In this document: positions 44,820 to 54,251 of the stretch, in pieces
Numbering within the stretch: the stretch's first letter is position 1
Layout: every line of letters starts with the position of its first letter
Source: Psychrobacter vallis
Lineage (GTDB): Bacteria; Pseudomonadota; Gammaproteobacteria; Pseudomonadales; Moraxellaceae
Direction of reading: 5' to 3'
Length of the DNA stretch: 59,519 nt
NCBI RefSeq assembly: GCF_904846715.1
Contig: NZ_CAJHBU010000020.1
Location: 1-59,519 of the forward strand
Position numbers and translations under genes: made by a program
Notes under the pieces: model-generated
Seen by the model: the letters and a program-made list of their open reading frames with translations, nothing else
Database searches by the model: none
What the model was told of the DNA's origin: nothing

Positions 44820-45332
44820 CTATTTTTTTAACTGCGATAAGATAGCCACTTCACGAATATAACTTGCCAAGTCTTCTTTGGCCTCTGCCATCAGCTCATC
44901 ATCTTGCGTGTGTTTGGCGTACTCAATCCACAATAGCAATTGATACATGCTATGGTGCTCAGAGGCTTTGTATTGTTTGACGAATTGTTTGAGTGTCCCT
45001 TCATCATCGATATTTAAACGCCCATACCAACTTTCTATTTTTGAGATTTGCTCTTTTGGAAAAACCGCATCAAACAACGCTTTTACCAGTTCATGGCGAT
45101 TTTCTTCGCTAATAAGTTTGCCGACACGCTTGGTTTGGCGATTACGCGCATTGGCGCTGGTAATATCAGCCAGTGCCATCAACTCTGCCATAAAATAATC
45201 GCTGGCTGGCAGGGCTTTTAGCTGCTTTTTTGATAAGTTGGCAAGCGGAATCGACAACTGTTGCAAGCGCTCATGGGATTTTTTGAGTTCCGTACGCGAG
45301 ACGCGCATGTCCTGTTCTGACCAGTCAATCAT
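44820..45332 (-). CDS. darP: Ribosome-associated protein DarP (YjgA, DUF615)
   Basis: DarP assists late 50S subunit assembly. The 170 residues show SRTELKKSHERLQQL at the start, the central ADITSANARNRQTKRVGKLI and AEAKEDLASYIREVA near the end, typical of the family. It lies 57 bp downstream of rapZ on the same strand, ending the long minus-strand series that starts with mazG. GGAAAG precedes the ATG. Confidence 0.93.
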   Translation of the reverse strand: MIDWSEQDMRVSRTELKKSHERLQQLSIPLANLSKKQLKALPASDYFMAELMALADITSANARNRQTKRVGKLISEENRHELVKALFDAVFPKEQISKIESWYGRLNIDDEGTLKQFVKQYKASEHHSMYQLLLWIEYAKHTQDDELMAEAKEDLASYIREVAILSQLKK

Positions 45333-45389
45333 AAAAACTTTCCAAAATAATAAGTAATAGAATAAATCAAATTTGTTGTTTGTTAACAG

Positions 45390-46355
45390 CTACCAACGAC
45401 TTTTTTCGCGATGCTTCGCCAGCACTTTTATGCCTTGTGGCATCGTATCGGCGAGGCGACGTTGTAAGTTATCAGCGATAAATACTGAGCGATGTTTACC
45501 ACCCGTACAGCCTATCGCCACCGTCACCGTATGACGATTATTGTGCAAAAACTCTGGTAGCCAACGCATCAAGAATCGCTCGATATCATCCGTCATCTCA
45601 GACACTTCTGGACAATCTGCAAAGAATGTTACAACCTCTGCATCAAGACCTGTTGCATTACGCAGCTCAGGATTCCAATGTGGATTTGGTAAAATTCTCA
45701 CATCAAATACAAAATCGGCATCCATAGGGCTGCCATATTTAAAGCCAAAAGACAGCAGGTTGATGACAATCTGATTATTCACACCAACGTATTCACGCAA
45801 CTTGTCTTTTAACTGATGAATATTCAGATTGCTGGTATCCATTCTGATATCGGCGTGATTAGCGACTGGCTCTAATAGCTCCACCTCTTTTTTGATTGCA
45901 GCGGGTAGGTTAAAAGCAATATGCTTAGCATGATCACTATCGGTGTCCTGCAACATCAGCGGATGGACACGGCGAGTCGCATTAAAACGTGCTATCAACG
46001 TACTGTTTTGCGCGGTTACATACACAATTTTTACGGCATGTTCGCCATAAGTTGCTTTTAGAGATTCATGCATTTCTACAAAGTTGGACAAATCCGCGCG
46101 TGGCGTTCGGATATCCACACCGAGTGCAATACGGCGAATACCACTTTCGTTAACCAATTTGTGCGCGGCGTTGGGCAATAGGGACAGCGGTAGATTATCA
46201 ATGGAGTAATACCCCAGATCTTCTAATATATTCAATACTGACGTTTTACCTGATCCTGAAAGACCAGATACCACTAGAATACTCAGCTTATCCATTGCTG
46301 ATTTATCCACTATCTGCGCCTCTTGGTCGTTGCTTTTATCCTGATTTACATCCAT
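45390..46355 (-). CDS. rapZ: RNase adapter protein RapZ
   Basis: RapZ binds nucleotides and, in enterobacteria, GlmZ-type small RNAs and RNase E to tune glucosamine-6-phosphate synthase. Walker A GLSGSGKTS (residues 31-39), Walker B-like VDIRTPR, and C-terminal RNA-binding part with NLLSFGFKYGSP and GCTGGKHRSV. 321 residues versus 284 in E. coli, because of a roughly 22-residue N-terminal extension and a small insert (LQDTDSDHAKH). It is not beside ptsN or rpoN, its usual place, but between panC and darP. Confidence 0.95.
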   Translation of the reverse strand: MDVNQDKSNDQEAQIVDKSAMDKLSILVVSGLSGSGKTSVLNILEDLGYYSIDNLPLSLLPNAAHKLVNESGIRRIALGVDIRTPRADLSNFVEMHESLKATYGEHAVKIVYVTAQNSTLIARFNATRRVHPLMLQDTDSDHAKHIAFNLPAAIKKEVELLEPVANHADIRMDTSNLNIHQLKDKLREYVGVNNQIVINLLSFGFKYGSPMDADFVFDVRILPNPHWNPELRNATGLDAEVVTFFADCPEVSEMTDDIERFLMRWLPEFLHNNRHTVTVAIGCTGGKHRSVFIADNLQRRLADTMPQGIKVLAKHREKSRW

Positions 46356-46397
46356 GATTCATCCATCCTAGTCCATTGCATCCAGCAAATCACTGCA

Positions 46398-47306
46398 TCA
46401 AAATGATTGATTCACCGTCACTAATTGGTTGTCCAATAAACGTGCACGTCCTAGCCAAGCAGCAACCAAAACAATTAAATTTTTATGTCCTACGGTGGAG
46501 GCTGTAGCATTATTAGCGACAGCTTCTAACTCATCCGTTTTTATTGCTAAATAATCAATAATGAAACCCGCCTCGGTAATACGCTGATGTGTTTCTGCCA
46601 GTAACGACTCAAAATCCTGCTCACGCTGATCGTTGCTTTCTAGTTTCTGTACCAGATATTGCAGCTCTCTATGGAGTACAGGTGCTATCTCGCGTTCAGC
46701 CGCATTCAAATACTGATTGCGTGAGGATAGTGCCAATCCATCAGCAGCACGGACGATAGGTGCACCAATGATTTGAATAGGATAACTTAAGTCACGCACC
46801 AACTGCTTGATAATAGCGAGTTGCTGATAGTCTTTTTGCCCAAAAACAGCAATGTCAGGCTGAACGATGTTAAACAATTTGGAGACGACAATACCAACAC
46901 CGTCAAAATGTCCAGCACGCGATTGACCACACAATTGAGCCGTGATAGCACCAGCGAGTACAGAGGTCGGTGGCGGCAAGACTGGATACATCTCGTCGAT
47001 ATTGGGGGCAAAAACATAGTCTGCCTCCACAGTGGCCAGCTTTGTGACATCCTCATCCAGTGTACGAGGATAGCTATCAAAATCTTCGCCAACCCCAAAT
47101 TGAGTAGGATTGACAAAGATACTGACCACCACGATATCTACCTGCTGTTTGGCAATTTTTACCAGCTCAAGATGACCATCATGCAGATTGCCCATCGTTG
47201 GCACTAGCGCAATACGCTTTAAACCAACCTGACTGTCATTTTGATGACCACGATAAGACTGTAAGGCCGTTTGTAAGGCTGAGATATCATGATAAATAAT
47301 AGGCAT
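46398..47306 (-). CDS. panC: Pantothenate synthetase
   Basis: PanC ligates pantoate and beta-alanine with ATP, the last step to pantothenate. ATP-binding MGNLHDGHLELV (HIGH-like, with the Met-Gly-Asn variant of MGALHEGH), FVNPTQFG, FGQKDYQQLAII and LSSRNQYL are all present. 302 residues. It follows panB by 36 bp on the same strand, giving a panB-panC unit. Confidence 0.96.
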   Translation of the reverse strand: MPIIYHDISALQTALQSYRGHQNDSQVGLKRIALVPTMGNLHDGHLELVKIAKQQVDIVVVSIFVNPTQFGVGEDFDSYPRTLDEDVTKLATVEADYVFAPNIDEMYPVLPPPTSVLAGAITAQLCGQSRAGHFDGVGIVVSKLFNIVQPDIAVFGQKDYQQLAIIKQLVRDLSYPIQIIGAPIVRAADGLALSSRNQYLNAAEREIAPVLHRELQYLVQKLESNDQREQDFESLLAETHQRITEAGFIIDYLAIKTDELEAVANNATASTVGHKNLIVLVAAWLGRARLLDNQLVTVNQSF

Positions 47307-47342
47307 TGTTGAGTATTCTTCTATTTAAAATCTTGAATAAAA

Positions 47343-48143
47343 CTAACTAAATTGGTGCTGTTCTGTTGGGAATGTGCCTTCACGTACGGACTGCTGATAC
47401 AGTGCAAACGCCCCTTCAATACTGCCAGCGCTGTTACGCTCATCAGTCAAAAAATCATGTACAAAACGCGGTACGCGGCCGTGAGCCATGCCCAGCATGT
47501 CATGCATGACCAGCACTTGACCGTCGGTATCTGCACCAGCACCAATGCCTATCACAGGCACTGCTACAGCTGCCGTCACGGCTTTTGCAAGTTCAGCTGG
47601 TACACATTCTAACACCAACAGCGCGGCACCAGCAGCGACGACAGCCTTGGCATCCATCAGTAGCTTCTCAGCCGCTTCATCACCGCGTCCTTGGATTTTG
47701 TAACCACCAAAGACATTGACAGATTGCGGTGTCAGACCAAGATGCACACAAGTTGGCGTACCTGCCTGCGCCAATATGGTGATTAACTCACAAAGTTCAC
47801 TGCCACCCTCGACTTTAATCACATGCGCGCCAGCTTGCATCAATTGCCGACTATTGATAACGGCTTCTGGCAACGTCACATAACTCATAAATGGTAAATC
47901 AGCCAAAATCAAAGCGTGCTTATTACTACGGGCAATATTGGCAGTGTGATAAGCCATGTCATTGACTGTCACTGGTAGCGTTGAATCATGACCTTGTACG
48001 ACCATGCCCAAGCTATCGCCAATCAAAATGGTATCAATTTGCGCTTTATCCATCATCCGTGCAAACATTGAGTCATAACACGTCAAACAAGTAAATTTGA
48101 TACCGTCTTTTTTAAATTTATTTAAAGTAGATAACGTTGTCAT
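47343..48143 (-). CDS. panB: 3-methyl-2-oxobutanoate hydroxymethyltransferase
   Basis: PanB makes ketopantoate from alpha-ketoisovalerate and methylene-tetrahydrofolate. FTCLTCYDSMFARM, ILIGDSLGMVVQGHDSTLPV, catalytic-site VKVEGG, VHLGLTPQSVNVFGGYKIQG and VIGIGAG are visible. 266 residues, typical. Ordered folK-panB-panC, linking folate and pantothenate synthesis. Confidence 0.97.
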   Translation of the reverse strand: MTTLSTLNKFKKDGIKFTCLTCYDSMFARMMDKAQIDTILIGDSLGMVVQGHDSTLPVTVNDMAYHTANIARSNKHALILADLPFMSYVTLPEAVINSRQLMQAGAHVIKVEGGSELCELITILAQAGTPTCVHLGLTPQSVNVFGGYKIQGRGDEAAEKLLMDAKAVVAAGAALLVLECVPAELAKAVTAAVAVPVIGIGAGADTDGQVLVMHDMLGMAHGRVPRFVHDFLTDERNSAGSIEGAFALYQQSVREGTFPTEQHQFS

Positions 48144-48229
48144 ATCACTCTCTATTAATCTGCAATGCTTTTAATTGTCACTAACTATCACTTTCGCTAA
48201 CCATTGGCTTAACGGTAACGAAAAAACCA

Positions 48230-48802
48230 TCAGTCACATGATAATAATGTTAAGCCTGTCCAATCATTACTCTGTGGATAGTCCACTATTGGTATTCCTG
48301 CAACCGTCAGTGTTGGCGTTAATTCTCGTAATGGTATCAATACAAAATTACGCTCAGATAGCCCAGCATGCGGTATGGTCAGCTGGGGATCTGTCATTTG
48401 TAAGTCGCCATACAGTAAAATATCGACATCCAGACTACGCTCACCCCAACGTCGTATACGTGCCCGCTTAGCCAACGCTTCCAACTGTTGGCAATATGCC
48501 AGTAGTGTAAATGGGGTCAATGTCGTCTGAAAACCAGCCACCGCATTGACGAAATCTGGCTGGTCTTGTGGCCCCATAGGCGCTGATGCATAAAATGAAG
48601 AGGCTTGAAGCTCACGTATTTGGCCATACTCTTGCATGCTGGCAAGGGCGCGCGCTATATGCTCGGAAGGTGAACCCAACTCGTTCATTAGATTGCTGCC
48701 CAAGCCCACATAGCAGCTAACCCATGTAGCAGCCCGACTGTTATCTGCATTAAAATTTGTCTTCATACTGCTAGGTTTGGTATTGCTGTCAATGCTGAAC
48801 AT
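48230..48802 (-). CDS. folK: 2-amino-4-hydroxy-6-hydroxymethyldihydropteridine pyrophosphokinase
   Basis: HPPK transfers pyrophosphate from ATP to the pterin in folate synthesis. CYVGLGSNL, SSFYASAPMGPQDQPDFVNAV, RRWGERSLDVDILLYGD (metal-binding Asp pair) and LTIPHAGLSERNFVLIPL are hallmarks. 190 residues, about 30 more than E. coli, from an N-terminal extension; an internal Met (MKTNFNAD) could be the real start. It follows pcnB as in many gammaproteobacteria. Confidence 0.95.
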   Translation of the reverse strand: MFSIDSNTKPSSMKTNFNADNSRAATWVSCYVGLGSNLMNELGSPSEHIARALASMQEYGQIRELQASSFYASAPMGPQDQPDFVNAVAGFQTTLTPFTLLAYCQQLEALAKRARIRRWGERSLDVDILLYGDLQMTDPQLTIPHAGLSERNFVLIPLRELTPTLTVAGIPIVDYPQSNDWTGLTLLSCD

Positions 48803-48879
48803 GGCATAGTAATCACTTTATGTAAAATCCACACTCAATCGCTGCTGTCATTATTAAATACGATTAAGACTAAGCACGA

Positions 48880-51123
48880 TTAAGCATTATCCGTACTGGG
48901 CTGGCGGCGACGACGCTTTGATGGTACAGGGCCTTTATTGTCATTCACCGTACTGGCTATCACTGGACTATTGGTCACTTGATTGCTTTCAACCGACTTT
49001 GCTTTGGTGGATTTTTTAGCTTTGGCAGGCGCAGCAGCTTTCACGGTTGCCTCATGCTCAGCCGTATTTTTAGCTTGATTATTCGCTTTACCAGTAGAGC
49101 CAGCGGTTGATTTTGGCGCTTTTTTCGTATACTTTTCAATCGTTTGATCGCTATTGTCAATTGCTTGAGTCTCTACACTGCTTGTGTTGTCTACAGTAGG
49201 TTGACGGCGGCGACGCTTATGCGGAATCGGCTCATTATTCATGCTCACTAGCGCAGGCGACCTTGCTACCGAACGAGTAGCGTGCGCGCTCGTTGTTGGT
49301 GGCGGCTCAATCTCTGAATGACTGACTTTAGATGGCTTGACACTACTTGAACGATTGCTTTTAACCTCAGCTTTTGGCGACTGATGCGGTGCTTCTTTTT
49401 CAGTTGCTGCCAGCTTGGTTGCTGGTTTTTTCTGCACAGGTGCTTCGATACGTCTATGATTTTCGGCATCTGACAGCTGTTTTTGTAATGGCGGCACGAC
49501 TTTTTCGTGTTCTATGACAAATAACGGTGCAGGCTTAGCGTTATGGCGTTTGTTTGACGCTTGATTACGGCTATTAGCAAGAGACAACTGCTGTAACTGG
49601 AGAAGCTCATTGCTGTCTTGTGTTACTTGCTGCTGCGTGTCGTTACCTTTACTGCCATTAGATTGTTGCTTAGCCGGTGTGGCTTGATTTGCTGCACGGC
49701 GGCGACGTGATGGGATATTTGATGAATCATTTACCATTGTCTGATTATTCACACCTTTTTCAGTCATACCATTGGTTTTGCTATGCTTGGTATTGTGTTG
49801 ATTAGATACTGACTCATCAGCAGGAATGGACTCTGGATTTTGACGATTACGGCTGCGTCCACGTGACCCTGATCCTTGTTTATAAGCACCGCGGCGAATA
49901 TTTTCGTCAAAATCATTAATGGCTTGCTGCTGCTCTTGCTCAGACAGCGTTTGATACGTCTGCCACCAATCGCCCATATCATTGGTTGACTCTGACAATG
50001 GATGCTCGGCATCACCGCACTGTTCACGCAGTAATAAAAAATCAAACCCTGCACGGAAACGCGGATGCTCAGAGAGCTGGACAATTTGTTTACTACGCGG
50101 CGCTGCAAGTTTCGGCTGTAGCACCCAAATATCACGGATAAATTGCTCAGCAAATTTGGGAATCGCTGTTTTGATACGTTGACGGTCGATAACTTTGCTG
50201 GCGGCATGCATTTGCGCTTCTGCGAACGGCATATTGCGTTTTTTGGCTTTTGCCAATTGGTGCAGATAATTTTCCCACAATAGCGCGGCATAAAAGAACG
50301 CAGGATTGATACTTTTGCCTGCCGCAATACGTTTGTCAGTATTGATCGCTACTTGATTCACCAAAGCACTTGGTTCAGACGGTGGATAAATGACTAAACT
50401 ATCAATTGCGCCAGACTCAAACAATAGTGGTAACAGCGGTACCAAATAGCCACCCGTGAACATTTTTTGCGTCTCATCATAGAGACGATGCGGGGATATT
50501 TGCTCAAGTAATGCCCAATTACCATCATGAAATTGCTCGGACAAGGCGTCATCAAATTCAAAACCCAACTTGGCTTTAAAACGTAAAGCTCGCAACAATC
50601 GTACTGGATCTTCTTCTATACGAACGGGCGCATTACCCAAGAGGCGAATGATTTTATTATCAATGTCTTCGAGCGCACCGCAAAAATCATGAACCACGCC
50701 TTTGAGCGGCTGATAATAGAGAGCGTTGATGGAAAAATCACGGCGAGAAAAGTCTTGTTTGATGTCACCCCAGACGTTATCACGCAAGATCATGCCGTCT
50801 TGATTGGTATTGGCATCACTGGTTGGCGGACCACGGAAAGTAGCAACTTCAATCAATTCTCGTCCTGAATACACATGCGCTAACTGAAAGCGGCGACCGA
50901 TAATACGGCAGCGCTTACCAAAGACATCTTTTATTTCATGCGGCTTGGCATCAGTGACAGCGTCAAAGTCTTTTGGACGCAGACCCAATAAGGTATCACG
51001 CACACCGCCCCCGACGATATAGGCATCAAAGCCAGCTCGGGTCAATGTGGCAATCACTTCAGTAATGGAATTGGGTAATTCAGATTTATTCAGTTCTAAC
51101 TGCTTGGCGGCACGCTCGGCCAT
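48880..51123 (-). CDS. pcnB: Poly(A) polymerase I with a long basic C-terminal tail
   Basis: PcnB adds 3' poly(A) tails that promote RNA decay. The start at 51123 has GAGGAG 7 bp upstream and gives MAERAAKQLEL; the frame extends to a GTG at 51168 that lacks support. Nucleotidyltransferase motif GGGVRDTLLGLRPKDFDAVT, RCRIIGRRFQLAHV, RRDFSINALYY and the helical neck RLLRALRFKAKLGF are classical. At 747 residues it is far longer than E. coli PcnB (about 465): residues from about 400 on are low-complexity, Lys/Arg/Ser/Asn-rich, with four-arginine clusters SRRRRAANQ, KRRRRQPTVDN and KRRRRQPSTDN. Confidence 0.93.
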   Translation of the reverse strand: MAERAAKQLELNKSELPNSITEVIATLTRAGFDAYIVGGGVRDTLLGLRPKDFDAVTDAKPHEIKDVFGKRCRIIGRRFQLAHVYSGRELIEVATFRGPPTSDANTNQDGMILRDNVWGDIKQDFSRRDFSINALYYQPLKGVVHDFCGALEDIDNKIIRLLGNAPVRIEEDPVRLLRALRFKAKLGFEFDDALSEQFHDGNWALLEQISPHRLYDETQKMFTGGYLVPLLPLLFESGAIDSLVIYPPSEPSALVNQVAINTDKRIAAGKSINPAFFYAALLWENYLHQLAKAKKRNMPFAEAQMHAASKVIDRQRIKTAIPKFAEQFIRDIWVLQPKLAAPRSKQIVQLSEHPRFRAGFDFLLLREQCGDAEHPLSESTNDMGDWWQTYQTLSEQEQQQAINDFDENIRRGAYKQGSGSRGRSRNRQNPESIPADESVSNQHNTKHSKTNGMTEKGVNNQTMVNDSSNIPSRRRRAANQATPAKQQSNGSKGNDTQQQVTQDSNELLQLQQLSLANSRNQASNKRHNAKPAPLFVIEHEKVVPPLQKQLSDAENHRRIEAPVQKKPATKLAATEKEAPHQSPKAEVKSNRSSSVKPSKVSHSEIEPPPTTSAHATRSVARSPALVSMNNEPIPHKRRRRQPTVDNTSSVETQAIDNSDQTIEKYTKKAPKSTAGSTGKANNQAKNTAEHEATVKAAAPAKAKKSTKAKSVESNQVTNSPVIASTVNDNKGPVPSKRRRRQPSTDNA

Positions 51124-51289
51124 GCATCTACTCCTCGCCGGTATTCTTTGACCACCTCTGACGAACACAGCGTTTATCAGGCGGATGTACCTGCTAGTTT
51201 AACAAATTTTGGGCGTGCTGGGTGTGTTATGACACTTACTTACATGCTATTTTATCAATACTAGCGTTAATTAATGCAAAATCTCATTA

Positions 51290-51664
51290 TTAATCTTGCA
51301 CACTTAACCGTCCTCTATTTTTCTCAATGGTTTTTGCGCCTATACCTTTGACCTTGGCTAGCTCATCAACCGTTTTAAAATCGCCAAACATCTCACGATA
51401 CAAAATGATTGCTTGCGCCTTACTGCTGCCAATACCATGCAATGACACCAGCTCGCCTTCACTGGCACGATTGATATTAATCATTTTTTGATCACGGGCT
51501 TGTATGGCTGATTTTTCTTGTGCTAATAAATACTCATAGGCGCGTTGCGGGTTGTCAAAACATGGGGCTGCATTAGCGTTATTAAGCACAGCAATAACCA
51601 ATACTAGGCAGCAAACGGCGTTCGTTATTAAGCCAGCAAACGAGTATTTATTGTGAACGTTCAT
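51290..51664 (-). CDS. ComEA-like helix-hairpin-helix protein
   Basis: Periplasmic DNA-binding protein of the competence type. From the ATG at 51664, 124 residues: a signal or membrane segment (about 8-33, ending NANA) and a C-terminal ComEA HhH region, ININRASEGELVSLHGIGSS and VDELAKVKGIGAKTIEKN. It could receive DNA in natural transformation, well known in the Moraxellaceae. The start overlaps the mazG stop by 17 bp; an ATG at 51691 is an alternative. The name is by domain, not by proof of competence. Confidence 0.87.
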   Translation of the reverse strand: MNVHNKYSFAGLITNAVCCLVLVIAVLNNANAAPCFDNPQRAYEYLLAQEKSAIQARDQKMININRASEGELVSLHGIGSSKAQAIILYREMFGDFKTVDELAKVKGIGAKTIEKNRGRLSVQD

Positions 51665-52514
51665 GTCGTTTAGCCGCTTCCCACAGTGCATCCATCTCTG
51701 TTATGTCGCTATCTTCTAGGCGCTTGCCGACCTCAGCTAACTGCGCTTCAATGTAACCAAAACGTGATTTAAACTTATGCACACAAGTCAGTGTGGCGGT
51801 TTCAGCATCGAGGTTCAATTTACGGGCAACGTTGACCAACGCAAACATACAATCGCCCAGCTCTTTTTCTATTTCTCGGATATTGGCCTTGATGTCCGCT
51901 TTGGATGTATCTGCCAGCTCAGCTTTTAGCTCATTAATCTCTTCATCGAGCTTATCAAAGGCGCCGCTGATACCCTCCCAATCAAACCCAAGTTTTGATG
52001 CTTGTTTCTGTACATCTTGTGCTTGCATAAGCGCACTGCCCGCTTTGATACTGTCCAAACGACGCGTTGGTTTACCACGTACCTCACGGGCTTGCTTCTC
52101 CTCCGCTTTAATCTCATCCCAGCGCTCTTTTACCGCTGCGTCATCTTTGAGGGTTTCTGTTTCAAATACATGGGGATGACGACGAACCAGTTTTTCCTGC
52201 AAGGTAGTAATGACATCATTAATATCGAAGCGACCTTGTTCCGCATACATTTGACAATGAAAAATGACTTGTAGCAGCACATCACCAAGCTCGCCTTTGA
52301 TATCCTCGTCATCATCACTTTGCACCGCCTCGCCCAATTCATAAGCTTCTTCAATGGCATACGGAATTAAGCTATGATTGGTTTGTTTTTTATCCCATGG
52401 ACAATCAGCCCGTAGACGTGCCATGAGTGCCAAAAGATCCTCAAATTGACCACTTGCGTCCGGCAACCCTTGCACAGGTTCAGGGGCTTTGATTTCGGTG
52501 TCTAACGTACTCAT
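51648..52514 (-). CDS. mazG: Nucleoside triphosphate pyrophosphohydrolase
   Basis: MazG hydrolyses NTPs to NMP and pyrophosphate, clearing aberrant nucleotides and affecting (p)ppGpp. The start at 52514 gives MSTLDTEIKAPEPV; the frame opens 22 codons earlier without support. MARLRADCPWDKKQTNHSL, EEAYELGEAV and DDDEDIKGELGDVLLQVIFH are the first catalytic domain, and EEINELKAEL with EKELGDCMFALVNVARKL the second. 288 residues, slightly longer than E. coli (263). First gene of the minus-strand series that includes comEA. Confidence 0.95.
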   Translation of the reverse strand: MSTLDTEIKAPEPVQGLPDASGQFEDLLALMARLRADCPWDKKQTNHSLIPYAIEEAYELGEAVQSDDDEDIKGELGDVLLQVIFHCQMYAEQGRFDINDVITTLQEKLVRRHPHVFETETLKDDAAVKERWDEIKAEEKQAREVRGKPTRRLDSIKAGSALMQAQDVQKQASKLGFDWEGISGAFDKLDEEINELKAELADTSKADIKANIREIEKELGDCMFALVNVARKLNLDAETATLTCVHKFKSRFGYIEAQLAEVGKRLEDSDITEMDALWEAAKRHERSQ

Positions 52515-52729
52515 AGGGGATGCTCTTATAGTTTTTTTATCATTTGATTTAGTGTTTAAAAATGAAGAATAACTCAGCACAGATTTATGCTGTCACTATC
52601 TACATGCGCTTTATCTGCATTGGCTTTATTCATTGAATAGTTAGTGTATCATTGAACACAGTTTGGCGTATCCTCGCCCTATTTACTTTTTTATTTTATC
52701 ACTGCTCACGCGCAAGGAATTTTATTATT

Positions 52730-54220
52730 ATGTCCACTTCTGCGACCAACAGCTATCAACCGGCCACTGAGTTTGATCCTATTGTTATCGATTCTTTTAA
52801 AGCTTACGATATTCGCGGCGAGCTTGGGGTCAATCTTGATGAACACATTGCTTACCGTATCGGGCGTGCCTTTGCCCAGATTTTATTTCAGCGTTATCAG
52901 GCATCCATTGCGAGTCAAGCCTGTGATGATATGGAAAATCTGCAGTCTGCTATCGTTATCGGCAGTGATATTCGTCATTCAAGTGAGCCATTAAAACAAG
53001 CAGCTATCAAAGGTATGATAGACGCGGGCGTTGATGTGATTGATTTGGGCATGACTGGGACAGAAGAGGTGTATTTTGCCACCAGTCATTATCATGCATT
53101 GGGCGGTATCGAAGTGACCGCCAGCCATAACCCTATTAATTATAATGGCTTAAAACTGGTCAAAGAACACTCAAAACCCATCAGTGCAGATGATGGTTTA
53201 GCAGAGATTCAGGCGCTGGCGGAGTCTGGACAATTCATCAATGATAACCAATCAGGGAAGTTGCAATTATTGACGGACAAAAACGCTTATATTAAGCATG
53301 TGATGACTTTTATCGACATGGATAAACTCAAACCGCTCACACTGGTGATTAACTCAGGCAATGGCAGCGCTGGCCCTGTGGTTGATTTATTAATCGACAG
53401 GCTGATACAAGCTGGCGCGCCACTTGAGGCAATCACACTGCACCATACCCCTGATGGTAGCTTCCCCAATGGCATTCCTAATCCAATGATCGAAGCCAAT
53501 AGACTCACAACCCAGCAGGCAGTACTAGAAAACAATGCAGACCTTGGTATTGCGTTTGATGGCGATTTTGACCGTTGTTTCTTATTTGATGAAAACGGTG
53601 AGTTTATTGATGGTAGCTATATCGTGGGTATGCTCGCGCAGGCGTTTCTGAACAAGTATCCAAACGAGGCAATCGTCTATGACCCACGTGTGATATACAA
53701 TACTGAGGCTGTGATTGCAGACCATAATGGTAAGGCAGTCATCAGTAAGTCTGGACACTCTTTTATCAAGCAAGTGATGCGTGAGTCAGGCGCAGTATAT
53801 GGTGGCGAGATGTCAGCCCATCATTATTTTCGCGATTTCTTCTATTGTGACAGTGGCATGATTCCATGGTTATTGACCATTGAGCTGTTGTCAATCACTG
53901 GCAAAACCTTATCAGAATTGGTCACAGGTTATATTCAAGCGTATCCCAGCTCAGGTGAGCTAAACTTTCACCTAACAACCCATGATGCAACGACGATCAT
54001 AAGCGCTATTGAAGAGAAATTTAGTATACAAAACCCAAGCAAATCGACACTGGATGGCTTAAGTCTCAACTTTGGTGAATGGCGCTTTAATTTACGGGCG
54101 TCCAATACTGAACCGCTCATCAGATTGAATATCGAAAGTCGCGGTGATGAGCAATTATTGGCAACCAAAACCCAAGAAATTCAGCAATGGCTAGCATTAC
54201 AAGGTGCTATACCAGCTTAG
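52730..54220 (+). CDS. manB: Phosphomannomutase/phosphoglucomutase (ManB/CpsG type)
   Basis: Interconverts hexose 6- and 1-phosphates for nucleotide-sugar synthesis. The ATG at 52730 has AAGGA upstream; the longer frame from 52652 lacks one. Phosphoserine loop VTASHNPINYNG, metal loop FDGDFDRC, sugar-binding GGEMSAHHYFRD and phosphate-binding RASNTEPLIRLN are all present. SFKAYDIRGELG and IDLGMTGTEEVYFATSH place it in the ManB/AlgC group. It faces the galE-galU-pgi operon, as pgm/manB does at the end of Acinetobacter capsule loci. Confidence 0.94.
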   Translation: MSTSATNSYQPATEFDPIVIDSFKAYDIRGELGVNLDEHIAYRIGRAFAQILFQRYQASIASQACDDMENLQSAIVIGSDIRHSSEPLKQAAIKGMIDAGVDVIDLGMTGTEEVYFATSHYHALGGIEVTASHNPINYNGLKLVKEHSKPISADDGLAEIQALAESGQFINDNQSGKLQLLTDKNAYIKHVMTFIDMDKLKPLTLVINSGNGSAGPVVDLLIDRLIQAGAPLEAITLHHTPDGSFPNGIPNPMIEANRLTTQQAVLENNADLGIAFDGDFDRCFLFDENGEFIDGSYIVGMLAQAFLNKYPNEAIVYDPRVIYNTEAVIADHNGKAVISKSGHSFIKQVMRESGAVYGGEMSAHHYFRDFFYCDSGMIPWLLTIELLSITGKTLSELVTGYIQAYPSSGELNFHLTTHDATTIISAIEEKFSIQNPSKSTLDGLSLNFGEWRFNLRASNTEPLIRLNIESRGDEQLLATKTQEIQQWLALQGAIPA

Positions 54221-54228
54221 GATTATAT

Positions 54229-54250
54229 AGGGCGTGTTGAACATTCAACC
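54229..54250 (+). repeat. Solitary MITE-type terminus between convergent genes
   Basis: AGGGCGTGTTGAACATTCAACC matches the left end of the 65-bp element (shared ATTCAACC after the terminus). It contains a small stem GTTGAA / TTCAAC and lies 8 bp past the manB stop, just before the stop of the dehydrogenase-like gene. Confidence 0.55.
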
Positions 54251-54251
54251 G

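Noticed and set aside
51205..51230. GGGCGTGCTGGGTGTGTTATG as another MITE end
   Set aside because: Similarity stops after GGGCGTG, and there is no matching inverted end.
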